NCBI GenBank assembly: GCA_029780675.1
Contig: JAKOYE010000174.1
Location: 1-41,487 of the forward strand
DNA length: 41,487 nt
Direction of reading: 5' to 3'
From: Actinomycetes bacterium
GTDB taxonomy: Bacteria > Actinomycetota > Actinomycetes > Mycobacteriales > Mycobacteriaceae
The notes below the pieces were generated by a model. The model ran no database searches. It was not told where the DNA came from and saw only the letters and a list, made by a program, of their open reading frames with translations. Each line of letters starts with the position of its first letter. Position 1 is the first letter of the stretch. This document shows, in pieces, positions 9,715-19,268 of the stretch. The position numbers were made by a program, and so were the translations under genes.

Positions 9715-10117
9715 CACAGTCGGCGCAGGTGCCGAACAGTTCGATCGTGTGACTGACGTCGGAGAACCCGTGCCGGGCGGCGACCTCGGTGGCCCAGGCC
9801 TCGACATCTCGGCCGCTGACCTCGACCGCCGATCCGCACTGCCGGCAGACCAGATGGTGGTGATGGTGCAGGGCGGCGCAACGCCGGTACACCGATTCGC
9901 CGGTGTCGGTCCGCACCGCATCGACCAACTCGGTGCCGGCCAGCGTCTGCAGAGTCCGGTACACGGTGGTCAGTCCGATGTTCTGGCCGCGCCGGCGGAG
10001 TTCGTCGTGCAGTTCCTGGGCGGAGCGGAATCCGTCCACTTCCTCGAGCAGGGCGATGATCGCGGTGCGCTGCCGGGTGGACCGGACCGATGGGGACGTA
10101 CTGGAAACGATTTCCAT
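9710..10117 (-). CDS. zur: Zinc uptake regulator Zur (FurB)
   Basis: A 135-residue Fur-family repressor from ATG at 10117 (minus strand); a frame 11 codons longer exists but lacks support. The N-terminal winged helix holds RSTRQRTAI, FRSAQELHDELRRRGQNIGLTTVYRTLQ and VDAVRTDTGESVYRRC. Metal sites are the His-rich run at 84-88, C91/C94 and C131/C134. It equals M. tuberculosis FurB (Rv2359), which represses zinc uptake and alternative ribosomal protein genes under zinc. The smtB gene that accompanies furB in M. tuberculosis is missing from the space toward glyS, and a Zur-type palindrome covers the start codon. Confidence 0.94.
   Translation of the reverse strand: MEIVSSTSPSVRSTRQRTAIIALLEEVDGFRSAQELHDELRRRGQNIGLTTVYRTLQTLAGTELVDAVRTDTGESVYRRCAALHHHHHLVCRQCGSAVEVSGRDVEAWATEVAARHGFSDVSHTIELFGTCADCA
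10102..10116 (-). promoter_or_regulatory. Zur-box-like palindrome over the zur start codon
   Basis: TGGAAACGATTTCCA is a perfect inverted repeat of TGGAAA and TTTCCA around CGA, in a GC-rich background. Extended on the minus strand it reads AATGGAAATCGTTTCCAG, which resembles Fur/Zur boxes of the TGAAAATnnTTTTCA type. It covers two bases of the zur ATG (10115-10117) and its first codons. Autorepression by Zur is the natural inference; Zur binding was not tested. Confidence 0.6.
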
Positions 10118-10218
10118 TAAGGCCTCACTGTGGCACGGGCGATGGTGCATGTCAAAGGGTCCGGCCCGGCATCGCTACGCTGTGAGGCTGGTTCCCGTCC
10201 CTAAGGAGTGTCAACGTC

Positions 10219-11619
10219 GTGGCGTCCGTGATCGATTCCGTCGTCAATCTGGCCAAGCGCCGCGGCCTGGTCTATCCATGTGGCGAAATCTACGGCGGCA
10301 CCCGTTCTGCCTGGGATTACGGCCCGCTGGGGGTCGAACTCAAGGAGAACATCAAGCGGCAGTGGTGGAAGTCGGTGGTGACCAGCCGGGACGATGTCGT
10401 CGGCCTGGACTCCTCGATCATCCTGCCGCGCGAGGTCTGGGTGGCCTCCGGCCACGTCGAGGTCTTCCACGATCCGCTGGTGGAATGCCTGCAGTGCCAT
10501 AAGCGGCACCGCCAGGACCATATGCAGGAGGCCCACGCCGAGAAGAGGGCCGCCAAGGAGAAGGTCGACGTCGACCCGGATTCGGTGTCGATGGAGGACA
10601 TCGTCTGTCCGGACTGCGGGACCAAGGGGCAGTGGACCGAGCCCCGCGAGTTCAACATGATGCTCAAGACCTACCTCGGCCCCATCGAGAGCGAGGAGGG
10701 GTTGCACTACCTGCGTCCCGAAACCGCGCAGGGGATCTTCGTCAACTTCGCCAACGTGGTGACCACGTCGCGTAAGAAGCCGCCGTTCGGTATCGGCCAG
10801 ATCGGCAAGAGCTTCCGCAACGAGATCACCCCCGGCAACTTCATCTTCCGCACCCGCGAGTTCGAGCAGATGGAGATGGAGTTCTTCGTCGAACCCGACA
10901 CCGCCAAGCACTGGCACCAGTACTGGATCGACACCCGGCTGCAGTGGTACGTCGACCTCGGTATCGACCGCGACAACCTGCGCTTGTACGAGCATCCCAA
11001 GGAGAAGCTGTCGCACTACAGCGACGGCACCACCGATATCGAGTACAAGTTCGGCTTCCACGGCAACCCGTGGGGGGAGTTGGAGGGGATCGCCAACCGC
11101 ACCAACTTCGACCTCTCCACGCATTCGAAGCACTCCGGGGTCGATCTGTCGTTCTACGACCAGGCCACCGACAACCGCTACATCCCTTACGTCATCGAAC
11201 CGGCAGCCGGGCTCACCCGGTCGTTCATGGCCTTCCTGGTCGACGCCTACGCCGAGGACGAGGCCCCCAACGCCAAGGGCGGGGTGGACAAGCGCACCGT
11301 GCTGCGACTGGATCCGCGGCTGGCGCCGGTGAAGGCGGCCGTGCTGCCGCTGTCCCGCAACGCCGACCTGAGCCCGAAGGCGCGCGATCTGGCCGCCGCT
11401 CTGCGCAAGAACTGGAACGTCGAGTTCGACGACGCCGGCGCGATCGGGCGCCGCTACCGCCGTCAGGACGAGATCGGAACCCCGTTCTGCGTGACGGTCG
11501 ACTTCGACACCCTCGAAGACCAGGCGGTCACCGTGCGGGACCGGGACGCGATGACGCAGGAGCGGGTGAGCCTGGACAACGTGGTCGGCTACCTGGCCAC
11601 TCGCCTCGTCGGGGGCTGA
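10219..11619 (+). CDS. glyS: Glycyl-tRNA synthetase
   Basis: A 466-residue class II homodimeric glycyl-tRNA synthetase of normal mycobacterial length. It shows [21 protein letters not shown] at the start, motif 2 with [10 protein letters not shown] and [13 protein letters not shown], the GLY-specific [11 protein letters not shown], and motif 3 [16 protein letters not shown]. The C-terminal anticodon-binding domain includes [21 protein letters not shown]. The start is GTG at 10219 with AAGGAG at 10203-10208. It is divergent from zur and convergent with the TPM-domain gene. Confidence 0.97.
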   Translation: MASVIDSVVNLAKRRGLVYPCGEIYGGTRSAWDYGPLGVELKENIKRQWWKSVVTSRDDVVGLDSSIILPREVWVASGHVEVFHDPLVECLQCHKRHRQDHMQEAHAEKRAAKEKVDVDPDSVSMEDIVCPDCGTKGQWTEPREFNMMLKTYLGPIESEEGLHYLRPETAQGIFVNFANVVTTSRKKPPFGIGQIGKSFRNEITPGNFIFRTREFEQMEMEFFVEPDTAKHWHQYWIDTRLQWYVDLGIDRDNLRLYEHPKEKLSHYSDGTTDIEYKFGFHGNPWGELEGIANRTNFDLSTHSKHSGVDLSFYDQATDNRYIPYVIEPAAGLTRSFMAFLVDAYAEDEAPNAKGGVDKRTVLRLDPRLAPVKAAVLPLSRNADLSPKARDLAAALRKNWNVEFDDAGAIGRRYRRQDEIGTPFCVTVDFDTLEDQAVTVRDRDAMTQERVSLDNVVGYLATRLVGG

Positions 11620-11656
11620 CCGGGCGGCGCGCCGTCCCGATCGTTGACGCGATCTT

Positions 11657-11677
11657 CGGGGACTGACGCCCCGTCAG
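11657..11677. terminator. Hairpin between glyS and the TPM-domain gene
   Basis: CTGACG-CCC-CGTCAG (11663-11677) is a perfect 6-bp stem; an overlapping alternative is CGGGG/CCCCG (11657-11673). It covers the stop codon of the convergent minus-strand gene and lies 40 bp after glyS. It has no T-tract, so it is a probable rather than certain bidirectional terminator. Confidence 0.45.
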
Positions 11678-13695
11678 AATCGGCCGCCGCCCCCGAACAG
11701 GTCGCCGCCGCCCTGCGAGCCGCCGTAGGTGGTCGACGTCCAGCCGCCGCTGCCCCCGCCGCCGAAGCCTCCGCCCCCGCCCCGGCCGGATCCGCCGGAG
11801 AGGATGCTGCCCAGGATGATGCCGCCGATCACCGCGCCCATATCGGATTGGCCCCCGCGGTGATGGGACTGGTACTGCCGCTGGGCGGCCCGCACGTCGT
11901 CGTTGGCCAACTGCTGGGCTTGGGCGGCCAGCAGCGAGGCGCCGTTGGCGTGGGCGATCGCCGCACTGACATCGCCGGCGGCCTTGGCCTGCGCGGCCTC
12001 CAACTGCCGTGTCGCCTCGTTGAGCCGGGTGCGGGCGTCCGGCCCGATGCTGCCGCGGCGGGTGTCGATGTATTCCGAGACCGACCGGACCCGGGACTGC
12101 GCCGTGAACAACGCCTGTTCGTAGGAGCGCTGGAGCCTCGCGGCCGCCTCACGCTCCTCGGTGACCTCGGCCAGCAGCCGATCGAGGTCGGCGTCGGCCT
12201 GAGTCAGCTCGGTGAAGGTCCCGAGCGGGTCGGCCGTGCCGTTGATATTCGCCTGTGACACCGCGTTCACCGCGGCAACCCGGGCGGCGGAGAGTTCGTT
12301 GGCCTTCGCCACGCCCCCCCGGGCAAGCTGCTCGTCGGCCGAGCTGATCCCTCGCTGGATGTCCTCGATCGCCGCCGGCAGCGCGGTGACCGCCCGACGG
12401 ATGTCACTGGCCGCACTGTCCACCGCGTCGAGCATCGTGTTGGCCTGCTGCAGAGCAGATTCCGCCCCACGCACGCAGTCCACCAGTTCGCCCACCTCAC
12501 CGGCGACCGGTTTGGCGGCCAGTTCGCGGCCTCGCGTGATGGCCTTCTCGGCGAAGGCCAGCCGCTCCCTGGCGGCGTTGACGTTGCGGGCCACCGACTG
12601 CAGCGCCGACTCGGCGAACTCGGTGTGCAGTTGGGCCAGGGTCTGCTCGGACGGCTCGACCCGGGCGGTCACCGACACCAGCTGACGGGTCAGCACATCG
12701 AGCCGTTCCGGTGAATTGATGACCAGGTCGCGCATCTGGTGGAACGCCTCGGTCTGGGCCGCCAGCTCACGGTTGGCCCGCGCCGCGGAAACCACCACCC
12801 GGGTCAGCAGATCGCGGCGCTCGGACAGCGGCTCGGGAACGTTGTCGTCGAGCTTCTGCCGCACGTTGAAGGCCTGCCGCAGGGTCTCCCGGGCGGTGTT
12901 CACGGCGGCGGCGAACGGAGCGGTCTGACTGTCCCCGAACTCCTCGACCGCCAGCACCAGTTCATTGGCGCTGGTCCGCACCGCATTGTCGACATCGACG
13001 ACCACCGAGCGGGACAGCTCGTCGAGGGCGTCGATGGGCACCGAGGCCAGCGCGGCGGGGTCGGTGGCGTCGAGTCGCTTGGCGGCGGCGACGGCGGCCT
13101 CGTGCCGCTTGCGGCGGCGCCGCTTGTTCCACACCATCAGGCCGCCGATCACCACCAGCCCGATCCCGGCCGCCAGCACAAGCGGGACCAGCGACAGGGT
13201 GCCGCCTGCGCCTCCGCCGCCGCCCTTGCCGAGCGCGGCCAGCCCGGACGCGGCCGCGTTCGCCGCACCCGCCCAGTCCTGCTGCCGCAGCAGCGGTTCG
13301 ATCTGGTTGCGCCGGATGTCGTCGACCTTGGTGGAGGTGCCACCTGAGGCCGCCGCCGGAACCAGAAACGCGTAGGACCGCTGGCCGGTGGCCACCGCCA
13401 GGATGGCGTCCTCGTTGCCCAGGTCGCTGATGGTGCGGGTCTGCTGCGCCCATCCCACCGCGCCCTGCGGCGCGAACGAGTCGACGTACACCACCCATAA
13501 CCGGACGCGACGTTCGCTGTACAACTGGTCCACGGACCTCTGGACGTCGGCGAGTTGCCGGTCGCTGAGCACCCCCGCGTTGTCGGTGACGTAGTCGGGC
13601 AGCCGGAACGACGGTTCGGCCGATGCCGACGGGGCGACCAGCACCGCGGCAGTCAGGATCGCGACGAGCAAGCTGAGCAGGCGGGCGGGGCGCAT
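11674..13695 (-). CDS. Secreted/membrane TPM-domain protein, Rv2345-like
   Basis: A 673-residue protein from ATG at 13695; the frame extends upstream into dgt without support. A Sec signal peptide covers about residues 1-27. Next is a TPM (YgcG-type) domain with [20 protein letters not shown] and [21 protein letters not shown] membrane helix ([18 protein letters not shown]) is followed by a basic KRRRRKRH stop-transfer and a long helical, probably coiled-coil region of about 370 residues. The end is a glycine-rich tail ([13 protein letters not shown]). It corresponds to M. tuberculosis Rv2345. TPM proteins have been linked to photosystem repair in plants and to membrane quality control, but this protein's role is unknown. 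Confidence 0.88.
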   Translation of the reverse strand: MRPARLLSLLVAILTAAVLVAPSASAEPSFRLPDYVTDNAGVLSDRQLADVQRSVDQLYSERRVRLWVVYVDSFAPQGAVGWAQQTRTISDLGNEDAILAVATGQRSYAFLVPAAASGGTSTKVDDIRRNQIEPLLRQQDWAGAANAAASGLAALGKGGGGGAGGTLSLVPLVLAAGIGLVVIGGLMVWNKRRRRKRHEAAVAAAKRLDATDPAALASVPIDALDELSRSVVVDVDNAVRTSANELVLAVEEFGDSQTAPFAAAVNTARETLRQAFNVRQKLDDNVPEPLSERRDLLTRVVVSAARANRELAAQTEAFHQMRDLVINSPERLDVLTRQLVSVTARVEPSEQTLAQLHTEFAESALQSVARNVNAARERLAFAEKAITRGRELAAKPVAGEVGELVDCVRGAESALQQANTMLDAVDSAASDIRRAVTALPAAIEDIQRGISSADEQLARGGVAKANELSAARVAAVNAVSQANINGTADPLGTFTELTQADADLDRLLAEVTEEREAAARLQRSYEQALFTAQSRVRSVSEYIDTRRGSIGPDARTRLNEATRQLEAAQAKAAGDVSAAIAHANGASLLAAQAQQLANDDVRAAQRQYQSHHRGGQSDMGAVIGGIILGSILSGGSGRGGGGGFGGGGSGGWTSTTYGGSQGGGDLFGGGGRF

Positions 13696-13756
13696 GACCG
13701 CCAATGTAGTAGCCCGTGTCGGCGGGCCAGCAAAACTTGGCACACTGTGCGTGATC

Positions 13757-15076
13757 ATGGAAGCCCAGCGGAGATACAGCGAAACCGACCGTCGGCGGTT
13801 GGTCACCGAACCGGCCAAGGGTTCGGCGCTACCCGGGACCAGTGTCGAGCACCGCAGTGACTTCGCCCGCGATCGGGCGCGGGTGCTGCACAGCGCCGCG
13901 TTGCGCCGGCTCGCCGACAAGACCCAGGTGGTCGGGCCCCGGGAGAGCGAGACCCCACGCACCCGGCTGACGCACTCGCTGGAGGTCGCCCAGATCGGCC
14001 GCGGCATGGCGATTCCGCTGGGCTGTGACCCCGACCTGGTCGAACTGGCCGGGCTGGCGCACGATATCGGCCACCCGCCCTACGGGCACAACGGCGAGCG
14101 CGCACTGAACCAGGTCGCCGCGGAGTGCGGCGGGTTCGAGGGCAACGCGCAGAACTTCCGCATTCTGACCCGGCTGGAACCGAAGGTGCTCGACGAGCAG
14201 GGCCGCAGTGTCGGGCTCAACCTCACCCGGGCGTCCCTGGACGCGGTCACCAAGTACCCGTGGCAGCGCCCTCCCGAGGGCGGGAAGTTCGGTTTCTACG
14301 ACGATGACGCCGAGAAGGCCGACTGGGTTCGGGCCGGAGCGCCGAACAGGACGCCCTGTCTGGAAGCCCAGGTCATGGATTGGGCCGACGATGTCGCCTA
14401 CTCGGTGCACGATGTCGAGGACGGCGTGATCTCCGGCCGGATCGACCTTCGGGTGCTCGCCGACCGGGACGCCGCGGCGGCGCTGGCCCGGCTGGGCACC
14501 TCGGTGTACGGGCCGGGCCCGGACGGGGACACCCGCGAGGACGATCTGGAGGCGGCCGCCCGGCGGTTGTCCGACCTCCCGGTGGTCGCGGCGGTGGGAA
14601 GGTACGACGGCACCCTGGCGGCCTCGGTGGCGCTGAAGCGGCTCACCAGCGAGTTCGTCGGCCGGTTCGCCTCGGCGGCCATCGCCGAGACCCGCCGGGT
14701 CGCCGGGGACGGACCGCTGACCCGCTATCAGGCGCAGCTTCGGGTTCCCCCGACGGTTCGTGCCGAGGTCGCGGTCCTCAAGACGCTGGCGCTGCAATTC
14801 ATCATGTCCGACCCCCGACACCTCGACCTGCAGTCCCGGCAGCGGGAGCGCGTGCACCGGGTGGCCGAACTGTTGGTCGCGGGCGCTCCGGGCACGCTGG
14901 ACCCGTTGCTGGTGCCGGTATTCGAAGCCGCGACCGACGACGCCGCACGGATGCGGGTGATCATCGACCAGATCGCCTCCTACACCGAGGGGCGGCTGGA
15001 ACGGATCGACGGCGCTCGGGCCGTTCCGACGGCCGCCGCTCCCGCCGGCCCGGCCTCTCTAGACTCGACCCCGTGA
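13757..15076 (+). CDS. dgt: dGTP triphosphohydrolase
   Basis: A 439-residue HD-domain dNTPase that releases triphosphate from dGTP or other dNTPs. The metal site is visible as THSLEVAQ (H73) and [13 protein letters not shown] (H102, D103), with downstream [17 protein letters not shown] carrying the last Asp. [23 protein letters not shown] is typical of the family. ATG at 13757 follows family length; GTG at 13751 and ATG at 13694 are upstream alternatives in the same frame. The stop overlaps the dnaG start (GTGA). Dgt and primase together suggest control of nucleotide supply at replication. Confidence 0.94.
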   Translation: MEAQRRYSETDRRRLVTEPAKGSALPGTSVEHRSDFARDRARVLHSAALRRLADKTQVVGPRESETPRTRLTHSLEVAQIGRGMAIPLGCDPDLVELAGLAHDIGHPPYGHNGERALNQVAAECGGFEGNAQNFRILTRLEPKVLDEQGRSVGLNLTRASLDAVTKYPWQRPPEGGKFGFYDDDAEKADWVRAGAPNRTPCLEAQVMDWADDVAYSVHDVEDGVISGRIDLRVLADRDAAAALARLGTSVYGPGPDGDTREDDLEAAARRLSDLPVVAAVGRYDGTLAASVALKRLTSEFVGRFASAAIAETRRVAGDGPLTRYQAQLRVPPTVRAEVAVLKTLALQFIMSDPRHLDLQSRQRERVHRVAELLVAGAPGTLDPLLVPVFEAATDDAARMRVIIDQIASYTEGRLERIDGARAVPTAAAPAGPASLDSTP

Positions 15077-17007
15077 CGGCGGCGGTGGGCGGTGGCGGGT
15101 CCAGGAAGGGCCGCATTCCCGACACCGATATCGCCGCCATCCGGGACCGGGTCCGCATCGAGGATGTCGTCGGCGACTACGTCCAACTGCGCCGCGCCGG
15201 CGCCGACTCACTCAAGGGCCTGTGTCCCTTCCACGACGAGAAGTCGCCGTCGTTCCACGTCCGGCCCAATCACGGGCACTTCCACTGCTTCGGCTGCGGC
15301 GAGGGCGGCGACGTGTACGCCTTCATCCAGAAGATCTCCCACATCAGCTTCGTCGAGGCCGTCGAGATGCTGGCCGACCGGATCGGCTACACCGTCAACT
15401 ACACCGGCGGGGGCAACACCGTCCAGCGTGATCGCGGCAGCCGCAGCCGGCTGGTCGCCGCCAATGCCGCCGCCCAGGAGTTCTACGCCGCCGCACTGGA
15501 AACCGCCGAAGCCGCCCCGGCCCGCCAATACCTGACCGAGCGCAACTTCGACGCCGCGGCGGCCCGGCACTTCGGGTGTGGTTTCGCACCGTCGGGCTGG
15601 GATTCGCTGACCACGCACCTGATCCGGAAGGGCTTCGAGTTCAAGGAACTCGAGGCCGCGGGCCTGTCCCGGGAGGGCCGGCGCGGGCCCATCGACCGCT
15701 TTCACCGCCGGTTGCTGTGGCCGATCCGCAGCGCGGGTGGCGAAACGGTGGGCTTCGGGGCGAGGCGCATCTTCGACGACGATCCGATCGAGGCGAAGTA
15801 CGTCAACACCCCGGAGACGCCGCTGTACAAGAAGTCCTCGGTGCTCTTCGGCATCGACCTGGCCAAGCGCGATATCGCCAAGGGGCACCAGGCCGTCGTG
15901 GTCGAGGGTTACACCGACGTGATGGCCATGCACCTGGCCGGTGTCACCACCGCGGTGGCCTCCTGCGGCACCGCCTTCGGCGACGAGCATCTGGGAATGC
16001 TGCGTCGACTGATGATGGACGACAAGTTCTTTCGCGGCGAGTTGATCTACGTGTTCGACGGGGACGCCGCCGGACAGGCCGCCGCACTGAAGGCGTTCGC
16101 CGGTGAACAGAACCTCGCCGGGCAGAGTTTCGTGGCGGTGGCAGATGACGGGATGGATCCCTGCGATCTGCGACTGAAAGCCGGCGACGGCGCCCTGCGC
16201 GACCTGGTCGCGCGCCGGATGCCGTTGTTCGAGTTCGCGATCCGCACCGCGCTCTCCGAACACGACCTGGACAACGCCGAGGGCCGGGTCAGCGCACTGC
16301 GCCGCTGTGTCCCGATGGTGGCCCAGATCAAGGATCCGACGCTGCGCGATGAGTACGCCCGGCAACTGGCCGGTTGGGTCGGGTGGGACGACGTCGCCCA
16401 GGTCATCGGCCGGGTGCGCGAGGAGGCGACCCGCAAGCCGGGTGCACGCGGCGGTGAGCGACTCTCCCCGGCCCGGCCCGAATCCGGTCCGCGTACCGGA
16501 CCGTCGGCCCGGCCGGACCCGCGCGATCCCACCCTGTGGCCACAACGCGAGGCACTCAAGGCCGCCCTGCAGTATCCGGCGCTGGCCGGACCGGTGTTCG
16601 ATTCACTGACCATCGACAGTTTCACCCACCCCGGTTACGTGGCTGTCCGGCGGGCCATCGAGGCCGCCGGCGGGGCGGCCCGTGGGCTGACCGGCGCACA
16701 GTGGCTCGACACGGTTCGCGAGCAGGCCGCAACACCCGCGGTCGAGGGGCTGATCACCGAACTCGGTGTGGAGTCGATCAACGTCGACGACGAGGACCGG
16801 TTGCGCCGTTACATCGGCGGGGTGCTGGCACGGTTGCAGGAGGTCTGGGTCGGCCGGCAGATCGCCGAGGTCAAGTCGAAGCTTCAGCGGATGTCCCCGG
16901 TCGAGCAGAGTGACGAGTACCACGCCCTGTTCGGTGACCTGGTGGCTCTGGAGTCCTACCGCCGCAGCCTGCTGGAACAGGCCAGCGGCGACGACCTGTC
17001 GGCCTGA
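15073..17007 (+). CDS. dnaG: DNA primase DnaG
   Basis: A 644-residue replicative primase. The N-terminal zinc domain has C51, H54, C72 and C75 (CPFH...[10 protein letters not shown]). The Toprim catalytic core includes [10 protein letters not shown] (E278) and FDGDAAG (D329, D331). The C-terminal part, from about residue 490 after a Pro/Arg/Gly-rich linker, is the DnaB-binding domain. The start is GTG at 15073, overlapping the dgt stop by 4 bp; the frame continues upstream as a shadow of dgt. Confidence 0.97.
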   Translation: MTAAVGGGGSRKGRIPDTDIAAIRDRVRIEDVVGDYVQLRRAGADSLKGLCPFHDEKSPSFHVRPNHGHFHCFGCGEGGDVYAFIQKISHISFVEAVEMLADRIGYTVNYTGGGNTVQRDRGSRSRLVAANAAAQEFYAAALETAEAAPARQYLTERNFDAAAARHFGCGFAPSGWDSLTTHLIRKGFEFKELEAAGLSREGRRGPIDRFHRRLLWPIRSAGGETVGFGARRIFDDDPIEAKYVNTPETPLYKKSSVLFGIDLAKRDIAKGHQAVVVEGYTDVMAMHLAGVTTAVASCGTAFGDEHLGMLRRLMMDDKFFRGELIYVFDGDAAGQAAALKAFAGEQNLAGQSFVAVADDGMDPCDLRLKAGDGALRDLVARRMPLFEFAIRTALSEHDLDNAEGRVSALRRCVPMVAQIKDPTLRDEYARQLAGWVGWDDVAQVIGRVREEATRKPGARGGERLSPARPESGPRTGPSARPDPRDPTLWPQREALKAALQYPALAGPVFDSLTIDSFTHPGYVAVRRAIEAAGGAARGLTGAQWLDTVREQAATPAVEGLITELGVESINVDDEDRLRRYIGGVLARLQEVWVGRQIAEVKSKLQRMSPVEQSDEYHALFGDLVALESYRRSLLEQASGDDLSA

Positions 17008-17058
17008 GGTCCGGCGGGTATGGTTAACGCGTCAGGTGTTCCCGGCGAAAGGTCAGAT

Positions 17059-17370
17059 ATGACTACCGCGACTTCGACCGCCGCACGAATCCGTGTGCGG
17101 GTCGCCGTCGCCGCCGTGCTGGGACTCGCCGCCATCGCCGCGTCCCTGCTCAGTACGTCGGTCGGCCCGGAGATCTCCGCATCGCCCAACTGTCTGGCCT
17201 GGGTCGGGTCCCGCGACGACGGGCAGTGCATCGGCTACTCCAACGGCACGCCCACCTACATCGGCACGCCCAACTTCGGCGTCTGGGGTCCGGGCTACGG
17301 CAGCGGATTGGGGATCACCAGCGGCCCGCTGATGCCGGGTACCACCATCAACAAGGGCATCGGCAACTAA
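17059..17370 (+). CDS. Small exported protein ending in a KGIGN repeat unit
   Basis: A 103-residue protein from ATG at 17059 with GAAAGG at 17047-17052. A hydrophobic segment (VAAVLGLAAIAASLLS) after a basic start is a signal peptide or anchor. The mature part has two Cys (SPNCLAWVG, GQCIGYSNG) and a Gly/Pro-rich region (TPTYIGTPNFGVWGPGYGSG), typical of small mycobacterial secreted proteins. It lies directly after dnaG, where M. tuberculosis has Rv2342, but I cannot confirm homology. The end of the coding sequence, including its stop codon, is tandemly repeated downstream (17353-17442). Confidence 0.7.
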   Translation: MTTATSTAARIRVRVAVAAVLGLAAIAASLLSTSVGPEISASPNCLAWVGSRDDGQCIGYSNGTPTYIGTPNFGVWGPGYGSGLGITSGPLMPGTTINKGIGN

Positions 17371-17442
17371 AAGGGCATCGGCAACTAAAAGGGCATCGGC
17401 AACTAAAAGGGCATCGGCAACTAAAAAGCGTCGGGCAATTAG
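17353..17442 (+). repeat. 18-bp in-frame tandem repeat encoding KGIGN-stop
   Basis: Four perfect copies of AAGGGCATCGGCAACTAA (17353-17370, 17371-17388, 17389-17406, 17407-17424) are followed by a diverged fifth, AAAGCGTCGGGCAATTAG (17425-17442). The period is a multiple of three, so each unit reads Lys-Gly-Ile-Gly-Asn-stop in the frame of the upstream gene; the fifth reads KASGN-stop. The last unit overlaps the stop codon of the convergent small membrane gene. Polymerase slippage at the gene end is the simplest origin. Confidence 0.95.
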
Positions 17443-17687
17443 CCGGATCGCTCCTGCGGTCGCATCACCGTCATACCGCCGTCGATCTCGATCTCTTCGA
17501 GTTCCGTCATCGCCGGGTCCGGCGACACCCGTTCGGCGATCTTGCGCCGTCCGGCGTCGATCATCGACTTGGTGGCCGGGTTGGAGGTCACCGCCCGGTA
17601 GGTGCCGACGATCTGCTGATAGCGCTCCCGGCCCGCCTTGGTGCCCAGGACGTACCCCGCCGCCAGAACGGCCACATACCCGATCAC
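17439..17687 (-). CDS. Small membrane-anchored conserved protein
   Basis: An 82-residue protein from GTG at 17687 with an ideal GGAGGA-type site just upstream on the minus strand. It opens with a short hydrophobic segment (MIGYVAVLAAGYVLGTKAGRERY) that may anchor it, then a helical region (QQIVGTYRAVTSNPATKSMIDAGRRKIAERV). The GYVLGTKAGRERYQQI pattern is common in actinobacterial small membrane proteins related to YtxH-like families. The function is unknown. Its TAA overlaps the final repeat unit of the convergent gene. Confidence 0.8.
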   Translation of the reverse strand: MIGYVAVLAAGYVLGTKAGRERYQQIVGTYRAVTSNPATKSMIDAGRRKIAERVSPDPAMTELEEIEIDGGMTVMRPQERSG

Positions 17688-17785
17688 GCTGTTTCCTCCA
17701 CGTCCCCCGGTCGAACCATCCGGCCACCATCCTGCCCGACTGCGGGCCCCCCGGCCAACGGACCCGGCGCGAAGGGGTGGGCGCT

Positions 17786-17815
17786 TTGGCGTCGGCGCCG
17801 ACCACTAGGTAGAGT
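17786..17815 (+). promoter_or_regulatory. Sigma-A-type promoter for tRNA-Asn
   Basis: TTGGCG (17786-17791), an 18-base spacer and TAGAGT (17810-17815) lie about 38 bp before the tRNA. Spacing and sequence fit a mycobacterial housekeeping promoter. Confidence 0.5.
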
Positions 17816-17853
17816 CTGCTGCGGCCCGCCGGAGAGTACGGCGGCGGGAATGG

Positions 17854-17926
17854 TCCCCTGTAGCTCAACTGGCAGAGCTCCCGACTGTTAATCGGGCGGT
17901 TGATGGTTCGAGTCCATCCGGGGGAG
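17854..17926 (+). tRNA. trnN: tRNA-Asn (anticodon GTT)
   Basis: The full cloverleaf is present. Acceptor arms are TCCCCTG and CGGGGGA, the D arm is GCTCAACTGGCAGAGC, the anticodon arm is CCGACTGTTAATCGG with GTT, and the T arm contains GGTTCGAGTCC. The discriminator is G and CCA is not encoded. It reads Asn codons AAC/AAU. Confidence 0.97.
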
Positions 17927-17982
17927 CAGTAGAGCCGGAGTATGCGCGAGCTCGCACGGACAACCGATGGAGATGTGACGCG

Positions 17983-18309
17983 ATGACCCACCGGCTGAGA
18001 ATCTCCACCGCACTGTCCGTGGCGGCCGCCTCGGCCCTGTTTGCCTCAGCACTGTTCGCCGCGACCCCGGTTCAGGCCTTCCCGGCGCCGGCTTCCCCGG
18101 CTGTTCCGGCCTCTCCCGGCCAGAACTGCGCGGCCGGTTATATGGCCGATCCCAACTCCGGTAACTGCTGGCAGATGACCGACAAGGGCTCTCCGACGGT
18201 CGGCGGCGGCCCGTGCCTGCCCGGCCGGGTCGGCACCTGCCTGGGTTACCTGCACAACAACCCGTACGCGCCCGGCGACACGCTGCCCGGCAACAACAGC
18301 GGCTGGTAG
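17983..18309 (+). CDS. Small secreted Pro/Cys-containing protein
   Basis: A 108-residue protein with a clear Sec signal peptide: basic MTHRLR, a hydrophobic Ala/Leu core, and ATPVQAFP as the likely cleavage region around residue 32. The mature part is Ala/Pro-rich and then has four cysteines (QNCAAGY, GNCWQM, GPCLPG, GTCLGY) that could form two disulfides. The start is ATG at 17983 with a GGAGATG-type site. I do not recognise a functional family. Confidence 0.75.
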   Translation: MTHRLRISTALSVAAASALFASALFAATPVQAFPAPASPAVPASPGQNCAAGYMADPNSGNCWQMTDKGSPTVGGGPCLPGRVGTCLGYLHNNPYAPGDTLPGNNSGW

Positions 18310-18348
18310 TCCCCAGACCCCGCCAGCGGAAACCGAGGGAGCCATCCG

Positions 18349-19236
18349 TTGATCCGCAATGTCGGCCGACTGGGTCCGCTGCGGGTTTTCGCGCTGGTGG
18401 TCTGGGAACTGCGCGGCACTCTGATCGCCATCGCGATCGTCGTCGGCGTCCTGCTTCCGGTCCCCGACGCCACCCAGAGCGAGTACGCCGCGGCGGTGCT
18501 GTCGGTGCTCGGTATCGGCGCGTCGGTGTTCATCGCCTTCCGTAACACCACCGGATACAACCGGTGGTGGGAGGCCCGGACGCTCTGGGGTGCCATCATC
18601 ATCGGTTCGCGGTCCACCCACAACAACCTGACCGCCGTCGACAACGGTTCGGCGGCCATGGCGGAGATTCTGGACCGGATGCGCCGTCGTCAGGTTCGGT
18701 ACTGCTGGCAGCTGAACTCCGAACTGCGTGGCACCCCGGTGCACCCACAGGTCGTCGCGCTCACCCCGGAGGATCCCGCCGGCACCGACGCGACGGAGTT
18801 GCTGCGCCGCCAGGCCGCCGACGTCGCCGCGCTGGCCGCCGACGGCCACATCGACGAACAGGCCCGGTTGTTGCTGATGAACGCCAACACCGCCACGGTG
18901 ACGGCGCAGAGCGGCCTGGAGCGCATCCGCAACGAGCCGGTCCCGATCCACTACGACATGTTCATCCGGGCATTGGCCTGGTTCTTCGGGATCATGGCGT
19001 TCAGCCGTCTCGATGGTGCCGCCCACCATCCGAGCAGTGTGGCGGTCGGAATCCTGCTGATGACCACCTTCATCGTGGCGGAGCGGCTCGGCCGGTTCAT
19101 CGAGCAGCCGATGAACAACAGCATCTTCGACATCTCGATGAACCGGATCTGCGCGACCATCACCGGCAACCTGCTGGGCGCGGGCCACCCGCTGGCGCAG
19201 CAGCGGGAGAGCGACAAAGCCGCCGTGTGGATGTGA
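18349..19236 (+). CDS. Bestrophin-family anion channel
   Basis: A 295-residue membrane protein of the bestrophin/UPF0187 family, which forms pentameric chloride or other anion channels. The family signature FRNTTGYNRWWEARTLWG lies at residues 64-81. Hydrophobic segments are seen near 15-45, 48-64 and 195-245. Late in the protein are ERLGRFIEQPMNN and the typical ISMNRICATI. The start is TTG at 18349, preceded by GAGGGAG at 18335-18341. There is no ATG nearby. Its last codons are part of a 14-bp tandem repeat. Confidence 0.88.
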   Translation: MIRNVGRLGPLRVFALVVWELRGTLIAIAIVVGVLLPVPDATQSEYAAAVLSVLGIGASVFIAFRNTTGYNRWWEARTLWGAIIIGSRSTHNNLTAVDNGSAAMAEILDRMRRRQVRYCWQLNSELRGTPVHPQVVALTPEDPAGTDATELLRRQAADVAALAADGHIDEQARLLLMNANTATVTAQSGLERIRNEPVPIHYDMFIRALAWFFGIMAFSRLDGAAHHPSSVAVGILLMTTFIVAERLGRFIEQPMNNSIFDISMNRICATITGNLLGAGHPLAQQRESDKAAVWM

Positions 19237-19265
19237 CCGTGTGGATGTGACGGTCTGGAGGTGAC
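19224..19265 (+). repeat. Three 14-bp tandem units that include the next gene's ribosome binding site
   Basis: CGTGTGGATGTGAC occurs at 19224-19237 and 19238-19251, then a diverged copy GGTCTGGAGGTGAC at 19252-19265. The first copy holds the bestrophin stop codon. The third contains GGAGGTGA, a near-perfect Shine-Dalgarno sequence, placed 4 bases before the GTG start of the ECF gene. Confidence 0.85.
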
Positions 19266-19268
19266 CCG

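Noticed and set aside
15208..16545. 445-codon minus-strand ORF inside dnaG
   Set aside because: dnaG is unambiguous with all catalytic motifs. The reverse frame is open only because of codon bias.
17353..17442. CRISPR-like array
   Set aside because: The 18-bp units are directly abutting with no spacers; it is a coding-end tandem repeat.
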